From Streptomyces sp. I05A-00742 (GTDB taxonomy: Bacteria > Actinomycetota > Actinomycetes > Streptomycetales > Streptomycetaceae), in assembly GCF_013055795.1 (NCBI RefSeq), contig NZ_JABETO010000015.1:1-64000 (forward strand): 64,000 bases of DNA. Direction: 5' to 3'. Below, piece after piece: positions 35,743 through 43,823 of the stretch. Both the position numbers and the translations under genes were made by a program. Each line of letters begins with the position of its first letter. Positions within the stretch are counted from its first letter, which is position 1. The notes below the pieces were generated by a model. The model saw only the letters and a list, made by a program, of their open reading frames with translations. It was not told where the DNA came from and made no database searches.

Positions 35743-37701
35743 TCACTGCAGCCGCTTGGGCACCGGCACCGGCAGCCCGTACGGGTGCCCCTTGCCGGCC
35801 GGGGGACGGGGGCTGCCCGCGGTGGCGCGGAGGAACGCCCCGTAGCCCCCGACGATCGGCAGGTTCGCCGACGTCGCGGCCAGGTCCAGCGTCAACTGCG
35901 GGGTTGTCGACGCCGGTTCGATGAGACCCGCGTCCGTGCCCGCGACGATGAGCGCCAGCCGGTGGCCCGCCGGGACGACGTGGTCGGTGGCGGCGAGGTC
36001 GAGGGTGATGGTGTACGGGGTGCCGGGCGTCACGGCCCGGCCGCGGGTGCCGCTCCCCCAGTGGCCGAGGTCCGCCCAGCCGCGGCTGAGGACGGTGTGG
36101 CCGACCCGGGCCGTCTTCGCCTCGGTGCGTTTGAAGCAGCCGGTGTCACCGGTGGTCCCGCCGCCCCAGCAGGTGGTGTCGGGCAGGGTGCGGATGCCCT
36201 CGGCGGCGTCCGCGTAGTCGCGGATGACGGCCGGGCCGAGGTCGACGAGCACCGCCGACAGATGGGCCGACGCGGTGGACGGCGTCACCCGCAGGCGGAC
36301 CGTCGAGGAGCCGGAGAGGCGCAGGTCGCGGGCGAGCGGCCGGGTGACGAAGCCGGCCTTCGACGGGGTCGTCCGGTCGATCGCCGCCGCCCAGTCGCTC
36401 TCGCCGAGCTTCGGGTCGTCGGTGAACCGCGCGGTCGTTCCCGGCCGGGCGGGTTCCAGGCCCAGGGCGCCGGGGCCGTCGGCCGGTCCGGCGGACGGGC
36501 GCAGGGTGGTCGTCCGGGTGCCGGCCGGCGGCCAGGCGCGGTCGGTCGTCCACTGGTCGGGCGCCCGCTCGACGTCGGCCGCGGGCTCCTTCTCGATGCC
36601 GTTGTCGTGGCCGAGGAGGTAGTGGTCGAACCAGCGGTGCAGGGTGCTCACCCATGCCTCGCGGCGGAAGTCGAAGGGGTCCACATGGCCGGTCTGCGAC
36701 AGCCAGATCTTCCGCTCCACGCCGTTGGCGGCGAGCGCGTCCCACCACTGGCCGAGGTGCTTGGTGCGGACGTTGAGGTCCTGCATACCGTGGACCGCGA
36801 AGACGCTGGCGCGGACCTTGCCCGCGTCGCGGACGTAGTCGCGCTCGCTCCACAGCGGCGTCCAGTCGCCGTTGCGCGGTGCCCCCCTGACGAGTTCGCG
36901 CTGGACGTCCTGGCAGCGGGCGCGGGCCTCGGCGCTCTCGACACGCGAGGCGAGGCCGTCGGGGCCGCTGCCGAAGAGCGCGGCACCCTTGGCGAAGTAG
37001 TAGTCGTACCAGGAGCTGATGGCGCCGATCGGGACGATGGTCTTCAGCCCCTCGACGCCGGTGGCGGCGACGCCGTTGGCGACCGTGCCGTCGTAGCTCT
37101 TGCCGATCATGCCGACGGCGCCGGTGGTCCAGCCCGCCGTCACCGCGGTGGTGCCGGTCCGGGAACCGTAGGCGCGGGCCCGTCCGTTGAGCCAGTCGAC
37201 GACGGCCTTGGCGGACTGGACGTCCGACCGCCCGCCGACGTCGACGCAGCCGTCGGACCGGTTGGTCCCGGCGAGGTCGACGAGGACGACGGCGTAGCCG
37301 CGCGGGACGAAGTAGTTGTCGTAGTAGAGGGGGAACTGCACCGGGTTGCCCCGGTCGTCGTACGTCTTCTTCTGACTCTCGTTGCCGCGTCCGCAGCAGG
37401 AGTAGTACGGGCTGGCGTCCATGATCACCGGGACGCGGAGGCCCTTCTCGGCGGCCTCCCGGGGCCGGATGATGTCCACGGCCACCCGGTCGGTGCGGCC
37501 GGCGCGGGTCGGCGCCTCCACCCAGACCGACTCACGGACGGCCCGGTCGTAGGAGTAGACGGGTCTGCTCTCGCCGGCGCGTCTCTCCGGGGGCGCGGCC
37601 TGCGCGCCCGGTGGTGCGGCGAGGGAGACCAGCAGGGCGGCGAGTGCCGCCAGGACGAAGGTGGTCCAGGGTATGCGGGTGTTCCGCGTGGGTTTGGGCA
37701 C
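35743..37701 (-). CDS. Secreted X-prolyl dipeptidyl peptidase (S15/CocE family), copy 1
   Basis: 652-aa exported serine peptidase. The signal peptide runs from the GTG at 37701 (PKPTRN charged region, then VLAALAALLVSLAAP, cleavage near AQA-AP). The nucleophile is in GMIGKSYDGT, with the Asp in VHGMQDLNV and the His in TGHVDPF. The C-terminal PepX jelly-roll domain follows. It removes X-Pro dipeptides outside the cell. It is a tandem paralogue of the next gene upstream. The longer in-frame TTG at 37752 would spoil the signal peptide. Confidence 0.92.
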   Translation of the reverse strand: MPKPTRNTRIPWTTFVLAALAALLVSLAAPPGAQAAPPERRAGESRPVYSYDRAVRESVWVEAPTRAGRTDRVAVDIIRPREAAEKGLRVPVIMDASPYYSCCGRGNESQKKTYDDRGNPVQFPLYYDNYFVPRGYAVVLVDLAGTNRSDGCVDVGGRSDVQSAKAVVDWLNGRARAYGSRTGTTAVTAGWTTGAVGMIGKSYDGTVANGVAATGVEGLKTIVPIGAISSWYDYYFAKGAALFGSGPDGLASRVESAEARARCQDVQRELVRGAPRNGDWTPLWSERDYVRDAGKVRASVFAVHGMQDLNVRTKHLGQWWDALAANGVERKIWLSQTGHVDPFDFRREAWVSTLHRWFDHYLLGHDNGIEKEPAADVERAPDQWTTDRAWPPAGTRTTTLRPSAGPADGPGALGLEPARPGTTARFTDDPKLGESDWAAAIDRTTPSKAGFVTRPLARDLRLSGSSTVRLRVTPSTASAHLSAVLVDLGPAVIRDYADAAEGIRTLPDTTCWGGGTTGDTGCFKRTEAKTARVGHTVLSRGWADLGHWGSGTRGRAVTPGTPYTITLDLAATDHVVPAGHRLALIVAGTDAGLIEPASTTPQLTLDLAATSANLPIVGGYGAFLRATAGSPRPPAGKGHPYGLPVPVPKRLQ

Positions 37702-37755
37702 GGGCGGGAGAGTACGCGGGTCAACTGCCGTGCAGAAGGGGGCGGACGGCAAGGG

Positions 37756-37789
37756 GGCGGCCTCCGGACCGAAGGGTCCGGGGGCCGCC
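37756..37789 (-). terminator. Hairpin terminator between the two peptidase genes
   Basis: 15-bp stem with one G-T wobble (37756-37770 with 37775-37789, arm GGCGGCCTCCGGACC) and loop GAAG, 17 nt after the stop of copy 2. The two paralogues are therefore probably separate transcripts. Confidence 0.8.
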
Positions 37790-37805
37790 CCGCCGTGCCG
37801 CTATG

Positions 37806-39707
37806 TCACGTCCGGTCCCCGCCGGTGGCGCGGGTGAGGGCCAGACCGCCGCCGACCACGGGCAGCTCGGCCGAGCTGCCGCTCAGGTCCACGGTCAGCT
37901 TCGGCTTGGACGCCGGGGCGTCGATGTACGGCTTGTCCGTGCCGGCCACGATCAGCGCCAGCCGGTGTCCGGCCGGGACCACGTGGTCGGCCGTGCCGAG
38001 GTCGACGGTGATCTCGTACTGCTTCCCGGGCGTGATCTCACGCTTGGGGAAGCCCGCGTAGTGGCCGAGGTCGGCCCAGCCGCGGCTGAAGACGGTCTGC
38101 TCCACCTTCTTGGTGGTGGGGACGGCCTTCTTGAAGCAGCCGGTGTCGCCGGTGGTGCCGCTGCCGAAGCACTCCTTCTCCGGGAGGATCTGGATGCCGC
38201 CGCCGGTCTTGTAGTCCCGGATGGTGTCCGGGCCGAGGTCGACGAGGACGGCGGACAGCGTCGCCGAGCTGGTGGTCGGGGTGACCTTCAGCTTCACCGA
38301 ACCGTGTCCGGACAGCCGCAGTTCACGGTTGAGGGGCATGGTGGTGAACGACGCCTTGGCCGGGGTCGACCGGTCGACGTCCGCCGCCCAGTCGAGCTCG
38401 CCGAGGGTGGGGTCGTCGGTGAACTCGACCGCGCCCGGAGCACTGGAGGGCTCGGTGTTCAGCGTCCCGACGCCCGCGACCTTCCCGGCGGCCGGGTGCA
38501 GGGTGGCGCCGCCGGTGCCGCTCGGCGGCCAGGTGGTGTCGGTCGTCCACTTGTCGGGGGCGCGCTCGATGTCGGCCATCGGCTCCCGCTCGATGCCGTT
38601 GTCGTAGTCCATCAGGTAGTGGTCGAACCACCGGTGGAGGGTGGTCACCCACTCCTGGCGACGGAAGTCGAACGGGTCGGCGTGGGCGGCCGTCGAGAGC
38701 CAGATCTTGCGCTCGACACCGTTCTCGGCCAGACCGTCCCACCACTTGTTGAGGTGCTGGGCGCGGACGTTGAGGTCCTGGAGGCCGTAGACGGCGAAGA
38801 CGCTGGCGCGGACCTTGTCCGAGTTGCGGACGTAGTCGCGCTCGGTCCACATGTCGGTCCAGTTGCCGTTGCGCGGCGAACCCTCGATCAGGGCGCGGTC
38901 CATGGCCTTGCAGCGGGCCTTGACCTCTTCGGTCTCGACGTAGCGCGCGTGACCGGCGATGCCCTCGGTGGAGTTGGTGGAGGCACCCTTGTAGAAGTAG
39001 TAGTTGTACCAGGAGGTGGGTCCGGCGATGGGGACGACGGTCTTCAGGCCCTCGACGCCGGTGGCGGCGACGCCGTTGATGACCGATCCCTCGTAGCTCT
39101 TGCCGATCATGCCCACGGAGCCGTTGGTCCAGTCGGCGTCGACGCCGCTGCCACCGGTGCGCGAGTCGAAGCCGTCCGCCCGGCCGTTGAACCAGTCGAC
39201 GACCGACTTGGCCGCCGCGACGTCCGACGGACCGCCCACGTCCGCGCAGCCGTCGGAGCGGTTGGTCCCGGGCGTGTCGAGCAGGGCGACGGCGTAGCCG
39301 CGCGGAACGAAGTAGTTGTCGTAGAAGAGCGGGAACTGTACGGGCCTGCCCTGCTCGTCATACGTCTTGGCCTGGGCTTCGGGGCCGCGCCCGATGCTCT
39401 GGAAGTACGGGCTGGGGTTCAGGATGACGGGGACCTTTTTGCCCTGCTCGGCGGCTTCCCGGGGGCGGATGATGTCCACCGCCACCCGGTCCGTGCGCCC
39501 GTCGCCGTCGCTGTCCTTCCCCGTCGCCACATAGACCGTCTCCCGGACCGCGCGGTCGTAGGAGTAGATCGGGGTGCTCCCCTCGGAGCTCCGTCCGGCG
39601 GAGGCGGCCTGGGCGGTGCCCGGGGCCGCGACGAGAGCCGCCATAAGCGCGGTGGCAGCGGCCGGAACTGTGCGTTTCAAGAAACTTCTGGTGCGCATGT
39701 GACGCAT
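37806..39707 (-). CDS. Secreted X-prolyl dipeptidyl peptidase (S15/CocE family), copy 2
   Basis: About 633-aa exported serine peptidase, collinear with copy 1 along its whole length. The signal peptide is MRHMRTRSFLKRT then ATALMAALVAAPGTAQA. The nucleophile is in GMIGKSYEGS, the Asp in VYGLQDLNV and the His in AAHADPF. A DSDGDGRTD insertion resembles a Ca-binding loop absent from copy 1. The start at 39707 sits 5 nt after a TGCTAA box that has a TTGACT 17 bp upstream, so the mRNA may be leaderless; ATG 39698 is an alternative. Confidence 0.92.
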   Translation of the reverse strand: MRHMRTRSFLKRTVPAAATALMAALVAAPGTAQAASAGRSSEGSTPIYSYDRAVRETVYVATGKDSDGDGRTDRVAVDIIRPREAAEQGKKVPVILNPSPYFQSIGRGPEAQAKTYDEQGRPVQFPLFYDNYFVPRGYAVALLDTPGTNRSDGCADVGGPSDVAAAKSVVDWFNGRADGFDSRTGGSGVDADWTNGSVGMIGKSYEGSVINGVAATGVEGLKTVVPIAGPTSWYNYYFYKGASTNSTEGIAGHARYVETEEVKARCKAMDRALIEGSPRNGNWTDMWTERDYVRNSDKVRASVFAVYGLQDLNVRAQHLNKWWDGLAENGVERKIWLSTAAHADPFDFRRQEWVTTLHRWFDHYLMDYDNGIEREPMADIERAPDKWTTDTTWPPSGTGGATLHPAAGKVAGVGTLNTEPSSAPGAVEFTDDPTLGELDWAADVDRSTPAKASFTTMPLNRELRLSGHGSVKLKVTPTTSSATLSAVLVDLGPDTIRDYKTGGGIQILPEKECFGSGTTGDTGCFKKAVPTTKKVEQTVFSRGWADLGHYAGFPKREITPGKQYEITVDLGTADHVVPAGHRLALIVAGTDKPYIDAPASKPKLTVDLSGSSAELPVVGGGLALTRATGGDRT

Positions 39708-39712
39708 GTTGT

Positions 39713-39741
39713 TTAGCACGAGCGGACGCTAGCGCAGTCAA
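39713..39741 (-). promoter_or_regulatory. Promoter of secreted peptidase copy 2
   Basis: On the minus strand TTGACT (39741-39736), 17 bp, TGCTAA (39718-39713). This matches the vegetative -35/-10 layout and places the transcription start at about the ATG at 39707. Confidence 0.6.
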
Positions 39742-39945
39742 CTCCCTTGTTCCAAGCGCAATATGACGTACCGATGGGTATGCCGGGCCCACCGGTGCGA
39801 CCGGATCGTGAGGCTGTTTCCGGACACGGCCACCATGACGGCCGGATGTCCGTTACATGTCGGGATTCGTCATGGACATTCCCACGCACACCATGAGTGC
39901 ATAGGCTGCGAACGATCTTCCGCCCCCTACGAGTTGGAGTGTCTC

Positions 39946-41478
39946 GTGCGTCACAGACTCCTCGTCCCGAGCGCCGCCGCCGCTGCCGCGTTCCTGCTGC
40001 TCGCGGTCCCCGCGTCGGCCGCCGACGGTACGCCGGGCGCGCCGGGCATCGGAGACTCCTACTACCCGGACGCCGGCAACGGCGGCTACGACGTCTCCCA
40101 CTACGACCTGCGGCTCAAGTACCAGCCGAAGACCGACCGGCTGGAGGGCACCGCGACGGTCACCGCCACCACCACGCAGGCGCTGTCCCGCTTCAACCTC
40201 GATCTGCTGCTGGACGTCGGCGAGGTTCTGGTCAACGGCAAGAAGGCCGCGTTCAGGAAGACGGGCACGCACGAGCTGGAGATCACTCCGGCCGCGGCCC
40301 TCCCGCAGGGCAAGCACATCACCGTCGTGGTCCGGTACAGCGGCACCCCGTCCGCGGTGAAGGTCGACGGATCCTCCGCCTGGCAGCGGACCCCCGACGG
40401 CGGCATCGCGGCCCAGGAACCGGAGTCGGCCGCCTGGTGGTTCCCCAGCAACGACCACCCGCGCGACAAGGCCACGTACGACATCTCGGTCTCCGTCCCC
40501 GACGGCACCCAGGCGATCAGCAACGGCGTCCTCGCCTCGCAGACCTCCAAGCTCGGCTGGACGCGCTACAACTGGCGCTCCACCAAGCCGCAGGCGAGCT
40601 ACCTCACCACGCTGGCCATCGGCAGGTTCGAGATCACCACCGACACGACCGCCAACGGCCTGCCGGTCGTCAACGCCTACAGCAAGGACCTGGGCGACAA
40701 CCTCGCCCCGGCCAAGGCGAGCGTCGAGCGCAGCGCCGAGGTCGTCGACTGGGAAAGCACCGTCTTCGGCCCGTACCCCTTCACGGCCGTCGGCGGCTAT
40801 GTGCCCAACGTCCCCACGCGCTTCGCGCTGGAGACGCAGACCCGGCCGTTCTACAGCCCCGCTCCCTTCGCGAACGGCGCCAACGTCTCGCTCGTCGTGC
40901 ACGAACTGGCCCACCAGTGGTTCGGCGACAGCGTCTCGGTGAAGAACTGGCGGGACATCTGGGTCAACGAGGGCTTCGCCACCTACGCGCAGTGGCTGTG
41001 GTCGGAGAAGGAGGGCGAGGGCACGGCGCAGCAGCTCGCCGACTACACGTACGCGCAGTACCCCGCGGGCGACAGGTTCTGGACGGTCAAGCCCGGTGAC
41101 CCGGGCGCGGACAAGCAGTTCGACGGCGCCGTCTACCAGCGGGGGGCCGTCGCCCTCCAGGCGCTCCGCAACCAGGTAGGCGACAAGACGTTCTTCCGGA
41201 TCCTGCAGGGCTGGACGGCGAAGAACCAGTACGGCAACGGCTCGGTCCAGGACTTCGTGGCCCACGCGGAGCAGGTGTCGGGCAAGAAGCTCAAGCCGCT
41301 CTTCGACACCTGGCTGTTCACCGCCTCCAAGCCCAGCGCCGCCGAGGCGGCCGAGTCCGGCATCGGCCTGCCGGCGAAGGCGGGGGCCCGGAAGGGCGCT
41401 GCCCTCACCGCACAGAAGCCGGAGCGGCCGGCGTCCTGGAAGAAGATCCAGGAGGCGCTCCGGACGCACCGGCACTGA
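39946..41478 (+). CDS. Secreted M1-family metallopeptidase
   Basis: 510-aa exported zinc aminopeptidase. GTG 39946 (GGAG 7 nt upstream) gives the signal peptide RHRLLVPSAAAAAAFLLLAVPASA-AD. The zinc site is HELAHQW with the third ligand in WVNEGFATYAQW. The substrate loop reads ALETQT, as in peptidases with a short N-terminal domain. It lacks the C-terminal HEAT domain of PepN. It is divergent from the secreted dipeptidyl peptidases, together forming a peptide-scavenging set. Confidence 0.93.
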   Translation: MRHRLLVPSAAAAAAFLLLAVPASAADGTPGAPGIGDSYYPDAGNGGYDVSHYDLRLKYQPKTDRLEGTATVTATTTQALSRFNLDLLLDVGEVLVNGKKAAFRKTGTHELEITPAAALPQGKHITVVVRYSGTPSAVKVDGSSAWQRTPDGGIAAQEPESAAWWFPSNDHPRDKATYDISVSVPDGTQAISNGVLASQTSKLGWTRYNWRSTKPQASYLTTLAIGRFEITTDTTANGLPVVNAYSKDLGDNLAPAKASVERSAEVVDWESTVFGPYPFTAVGGYVPNVPTRFALETQTRPFYSPAPFANGANVSLVVHELAHQWFGDSVSVKNWRDIWVNEGFATYAQWLWSEKEGEGTAQQLADYTYAQYPAGDRFWTVKPGDPGADKQFDGAVYQRGAVALQALRNQVGDKTFFRILQGWTAKNQYGNGSVQDFVAHAEQVSGKKLKPLFDTWLFTASKPSAAEAAESGIGLPAKAGARKGAALTAQKPERPASWKKIQEALRTHRH

Positions 41479-41500
41479 CCGCGCGGCACCGCGCGCAGGG

Positions 41501-41530
41501 GCCCGCCGTACCCCGCCCGGTACGGCGGGC
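41501..41530 (+). terminator. Hairpin terminator after the secreted M1 peptidase
   Basis: Perfect 12-bp stem GCCCGCCGTACC/GGTACGGCGGGC with a 6-nt loop, 23 nt after the stop codon. Confidence 0.85.
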
Positions 41531-41578
41531 TCCGCCGTGCGCTCCGCTCCCCGGCCGGTCCGCCGTGCCGCCCGGCTG

Positions 41579-41607
41579 TTACAGCGCCGGTGGTACACCC
41601 ATACTGT
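41579..41607 (+). promoter_or_regulatory. Promoter of the MerR-family regulator gene
   Basis: TTACAG, 17-bp spacer, TACTGT, predicting a leader of about 85-90 nt before the ATG at 41701. Confidence 0.6.
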
Positions 41608-41700
41608 TGCACTGCTGCCGCGCCCCACCGGACGCGGCCGACCACGGGAGAGGCTGGAGCGGCCGGAGAGGTCCGAGAGCCGGAGAGCGAGGGACCGCGC

Positions 41701-42462
41701 ATGGCCACGGACAACGGGGAGCCCGAACTCCTCACCATCGACGGACTCGCCGCCCGCGCCGGCGTGACCGTCCGCACCATCCGTTTCTACAGCACCCGCG
41801 GCCTTCTCCCTCCCCCCACCCTCGGTCCGCGGCGCGTGGGCCACTACGGCCCCGGCCACCTCTCCCGTCTCGCCCTCATCGAGGAGCTGCAGCACCAGGG
41901 CCTCACACTCGCCGCCATCGAGCGCTATTTGCACCGCCTCCCGGCCGATCTCAGCGCCCACGACCTGGCCATCCACCGCGCGGTCGTGGCCTCCTGGGCC
42001 CCGGACGGCACCGAGGAGATCACCCACGCCGAACTGGAACGCCGCGCGGGCCGCCCGCTGACCGAGGAGGACATCGCCAAGCTCGTCGCCATGGACGTCC
42101 TGGAACACCGGTCAGGCGCCGGGGAGTCCGCCCGTTTCCATGTGGATCCCGGCCTCCTCGCCCTGGGCACCCAGCTCTTGGCCGTCCCCATGCCCCTCGG
42201 CACGGTCCTCGCCGCCCGTACGGTCCTGCTCGACCACGCCCGGTCCACCGCCCAGGAGCTGACCCGGCTGTTCCACGAGGAGGTGTGGGGCCCGTACGAG
42301 GCGCGGGAGACGGACCCCGAGGAGGTGGAGACGATGAAGTCGCTCTCCGCCCATATGCAGCCGCTGATCGTCCAGGCCCTGGTGACCGCGTTCCAGCGGG
42401 CGTTGCGGGAGGAGCTGCGGGAGACGTACGGGACGGGCGTGGCGGGCGCGGCCGACGCCTGA
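41701..42462 (+). CDS. MerR-family transcriptional regulator
   Basis: 253-aa regulator. The N-terminal winged helix-turn-helix is LLTIDGLAARAGVTVRTIRF at residues 10-29, then YSTRGLLPPP, as in MerR proteins. The C-terminal ~150 residues are an acidic helical effector region with no Cys cluster, so a metal sensor is unlikely. The target is unknown. A perfect 26-bp palindrome lies 70 nt downstream. The ATG follows GAGGGACCGCGC. Confidence 0.9.
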   Translation: MATDNGEPELLTIDGLAARAGVTVRTIRFYSTRGLLPPPTLGPRRVGHYGPGHLSRLALIEELQHQGLTLAAIERYLHRLPADLSAHDLAIHRAVVASWAPDGTEEITHAELERRAGRPLTEEDIAKLVAMDVLEHRSGAGESARFHVDPGLLALGTQLLAVPMPLGTVLAARTVLLDHARSTAQELTRLFHEEVWGPYEARETDPEEVETMKSLSAHMQPLIVQALVTAFQRALREELRETYGTGVAGAADA

Positions 42463-42531
42463 GCCGACGCCTCCCCGGCGGGTCCTCCGTCAAGCAGCGC
42501 TGACGGCCCGGGGGCCCGTTCCTCCTTCTCC

Positions 42532-42557
42532 CGGCGTGTGAAGCGCTTCACACGCCG
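42532..42557. promoter_or_regulatory. Perfect 26-bp palindrome upstream of the NIQAGND gene pair
   Basis: The half-site is CGGCGTGTGAAGC, repeated as its exact reverse complement. The central TGTGAAGCGCTTCACA resembles LacI/GalR-type operators (CG at the centre), but a terminator for the MerR gene is also possible. It lies about 150 nt before the downstream start. Confidence 0.7.
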
Positions 42558-42707
42558 TCACAAACAAGGCGGGATGGTGACCAACGGCTCCCCGCGGGAA
42601 TGCCCGTCGCACCGGAATTTCCCATTCGCGGCTGTCCCATTCCGCGGTTGGCTACCTTCCCCCCATCGGATCGCGGAGTAATTCCGCAGACGACCGGGGG
42701 GAGAATC

Positions 42708-43139
42708 ATGGATCCCGCTCAACTCGCGCTGCTGGCGGCCCAGGCACTGGTCCAGGCGATGACCACGGACGGCTGGACGGCGATCCGCGAACGGGTGGCA
42801 CGCCGTCTCGGCACGGCCGACCCCGGCCAGGCGCGCCGGACGGTCTCCGTCCTGGACCGCACCCGGGCGGAGCTGGACGAGAACCCGGAGGGGGCGGCGA
42901 GTGCCGTCACACTCCTCCAGGGGCGGTTCGAATTCCTTCTGGAGGAATACCCGGAACTGGCCGGATTCCTCGCGGAACTGACAGAGGAATCGGGGGCGGC
43001 GCCCGGACGCGGAAGGAACGGACCTTCCGTCGTCCAGGTGCAGCGGTCGCGCCGGGGAAACAACATCCAGGCGGGCAACGACGTCACCATCGACCGGTCC
43101 GGCAGGTCCTGGCTCGCCTGGTGGCGGAAGCGGGTGTGA
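42708..43139 (+). CDS. Hypothetical protein with C-terminal NIQAGNDVTI motif
   Basis: 143-aa soluble protein of unknown function. The first 25 residues (LALLAAQALVQAMTTDGWTAIRERVARRLG) form an amphipathic helix pair seen in many Streptomyces hypothetical proteins, followed by a helical region (RTRAELDENPEG, LLEEYPELAGFLAEL). It ends with RRGNNIQAGNDVTIDRSG and a Trp-rich tail (SWLAWWRKRV). The same NIQAGND motif recurs in the next gene, 3 nt away. GGGGGAG precedes the ATG. Confidence 0.8.
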   Translation: MDPAQLALLAAQALVQAMTTDGWTAIRERVARRLGTADPGQARRTVSVLDRTRAELDENPEGAASAVTLLQGRFEFLLEEYPELAGFLAELTEESGAAPGRGRNGPSVVQVQRSRRGNNIQAGNDVTIDRSGRSWLAWWRKRV

Positions 43140-43142
43140 ACC

Positions 43143-43778
43143 ATGACCGGACACGGACCGGCCGGATCCCGATCGCAGTTCCAGCGGGGACGGACCAATA
43201 TCCAGGCCGGGAACGACCTCACCATCTTCCAGCGCCCCGTACGGCTCTTCGTCGCGGCCCTGCTGGTGGCGGGGGCGGTCGTCGGAGCGGCCTATGTCAT
43301 AACGGACAAGGACCCGGTGGATTCCTACCGGAAAGACGTGCTCGCCACGTGCCAGCAGGTCAACGACGTGCTCGGTGCAGACCACAACGACATGCTCGTA
43401 CCGAATCCCGCCGCGGGGTCGTTCGGTGTGAAGAAGAGCCTTCTGCTCGCGTACACACGGAACAACATCGACAGCGCCCGGCAGTCCTTCGCCCTCCTGA
43501 ACGAGAAGGACCCTCCCGACGCGTTGCGGAAGGAACACGCGGCGGCGAAAAGGGCACAGGACGCCTGGCTGGACCAGTCGGAGAAAACCTACCGCCGGTA
43601 CCAGCGGGAAATGCGGGACGTCGACTCGCTCGACAACGTCAACCGGATCGGCGCCGGCGGCATGGGTCCGGCGAACACGCTCAACGCGACGATGAGCGGA
43701 CTCGCCGGACAGAACTGCCGGGTGACGGGAAAGGGGCCGGGAGCTGGATCCGGAGCGGGCGGAACGGCCGGGGCATGA
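43143..43778 (+). CDS. Hypothetical membrane-anchored protein with N-terminal NIQAGNDLTI motif
   Basis: 211-aa protein. The N-terminal cytoplasmic segment carries RTNIQAGNDLTIFQRP, followed by one membrane helix (VRLFVAALLVAGAVVGAAYVI, about residues 33-53) and an extracytoplasmic helical domain with two Cys (TCQQVNDVLGAD and GQNCRVTG) that may form a disulfide. The tail is Gly-rich. It is cotranscribed with the preceding gene; the shared motif suggests the two products interact. Function unknown. Confidence 0.8.
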   Translation: MTGHGPAGSRSQFQRGRTNIQAGNDLTIFQRPVRLFVAALLVAGAVVGAAYVITDKDPVDSYRKDVLATCQQVNDVLGADHNDMLVPNPAAGSFGVKKSLLLAYTRNNIDSARQSFALLNEKDPPDALRKEHAAAKRAQDAWLDQSEKTYRRYQREMRDVDSLDNVNRIGAGGMGPANTLNATMSGLAGQNCRVTGKGPGAGSGAGGTAGA

Positions 43779-43812
43779 GGGGCGGGCGTGCCGCGGGAGC
43801 GGGCCCGCCCCT
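43778..43812. terminator. Hairpin between convergent genes
   Basis: Perfect 10-bp stem AGGGGCGGGC/GCCCGCCCCT with a 15-nt loop, between the hypothetical membrane protein gene and the 3' end of the beta-oxidation operon. Confidence 0.65.
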
Positions 43813-43823
43813 CCCCCGGAGCG

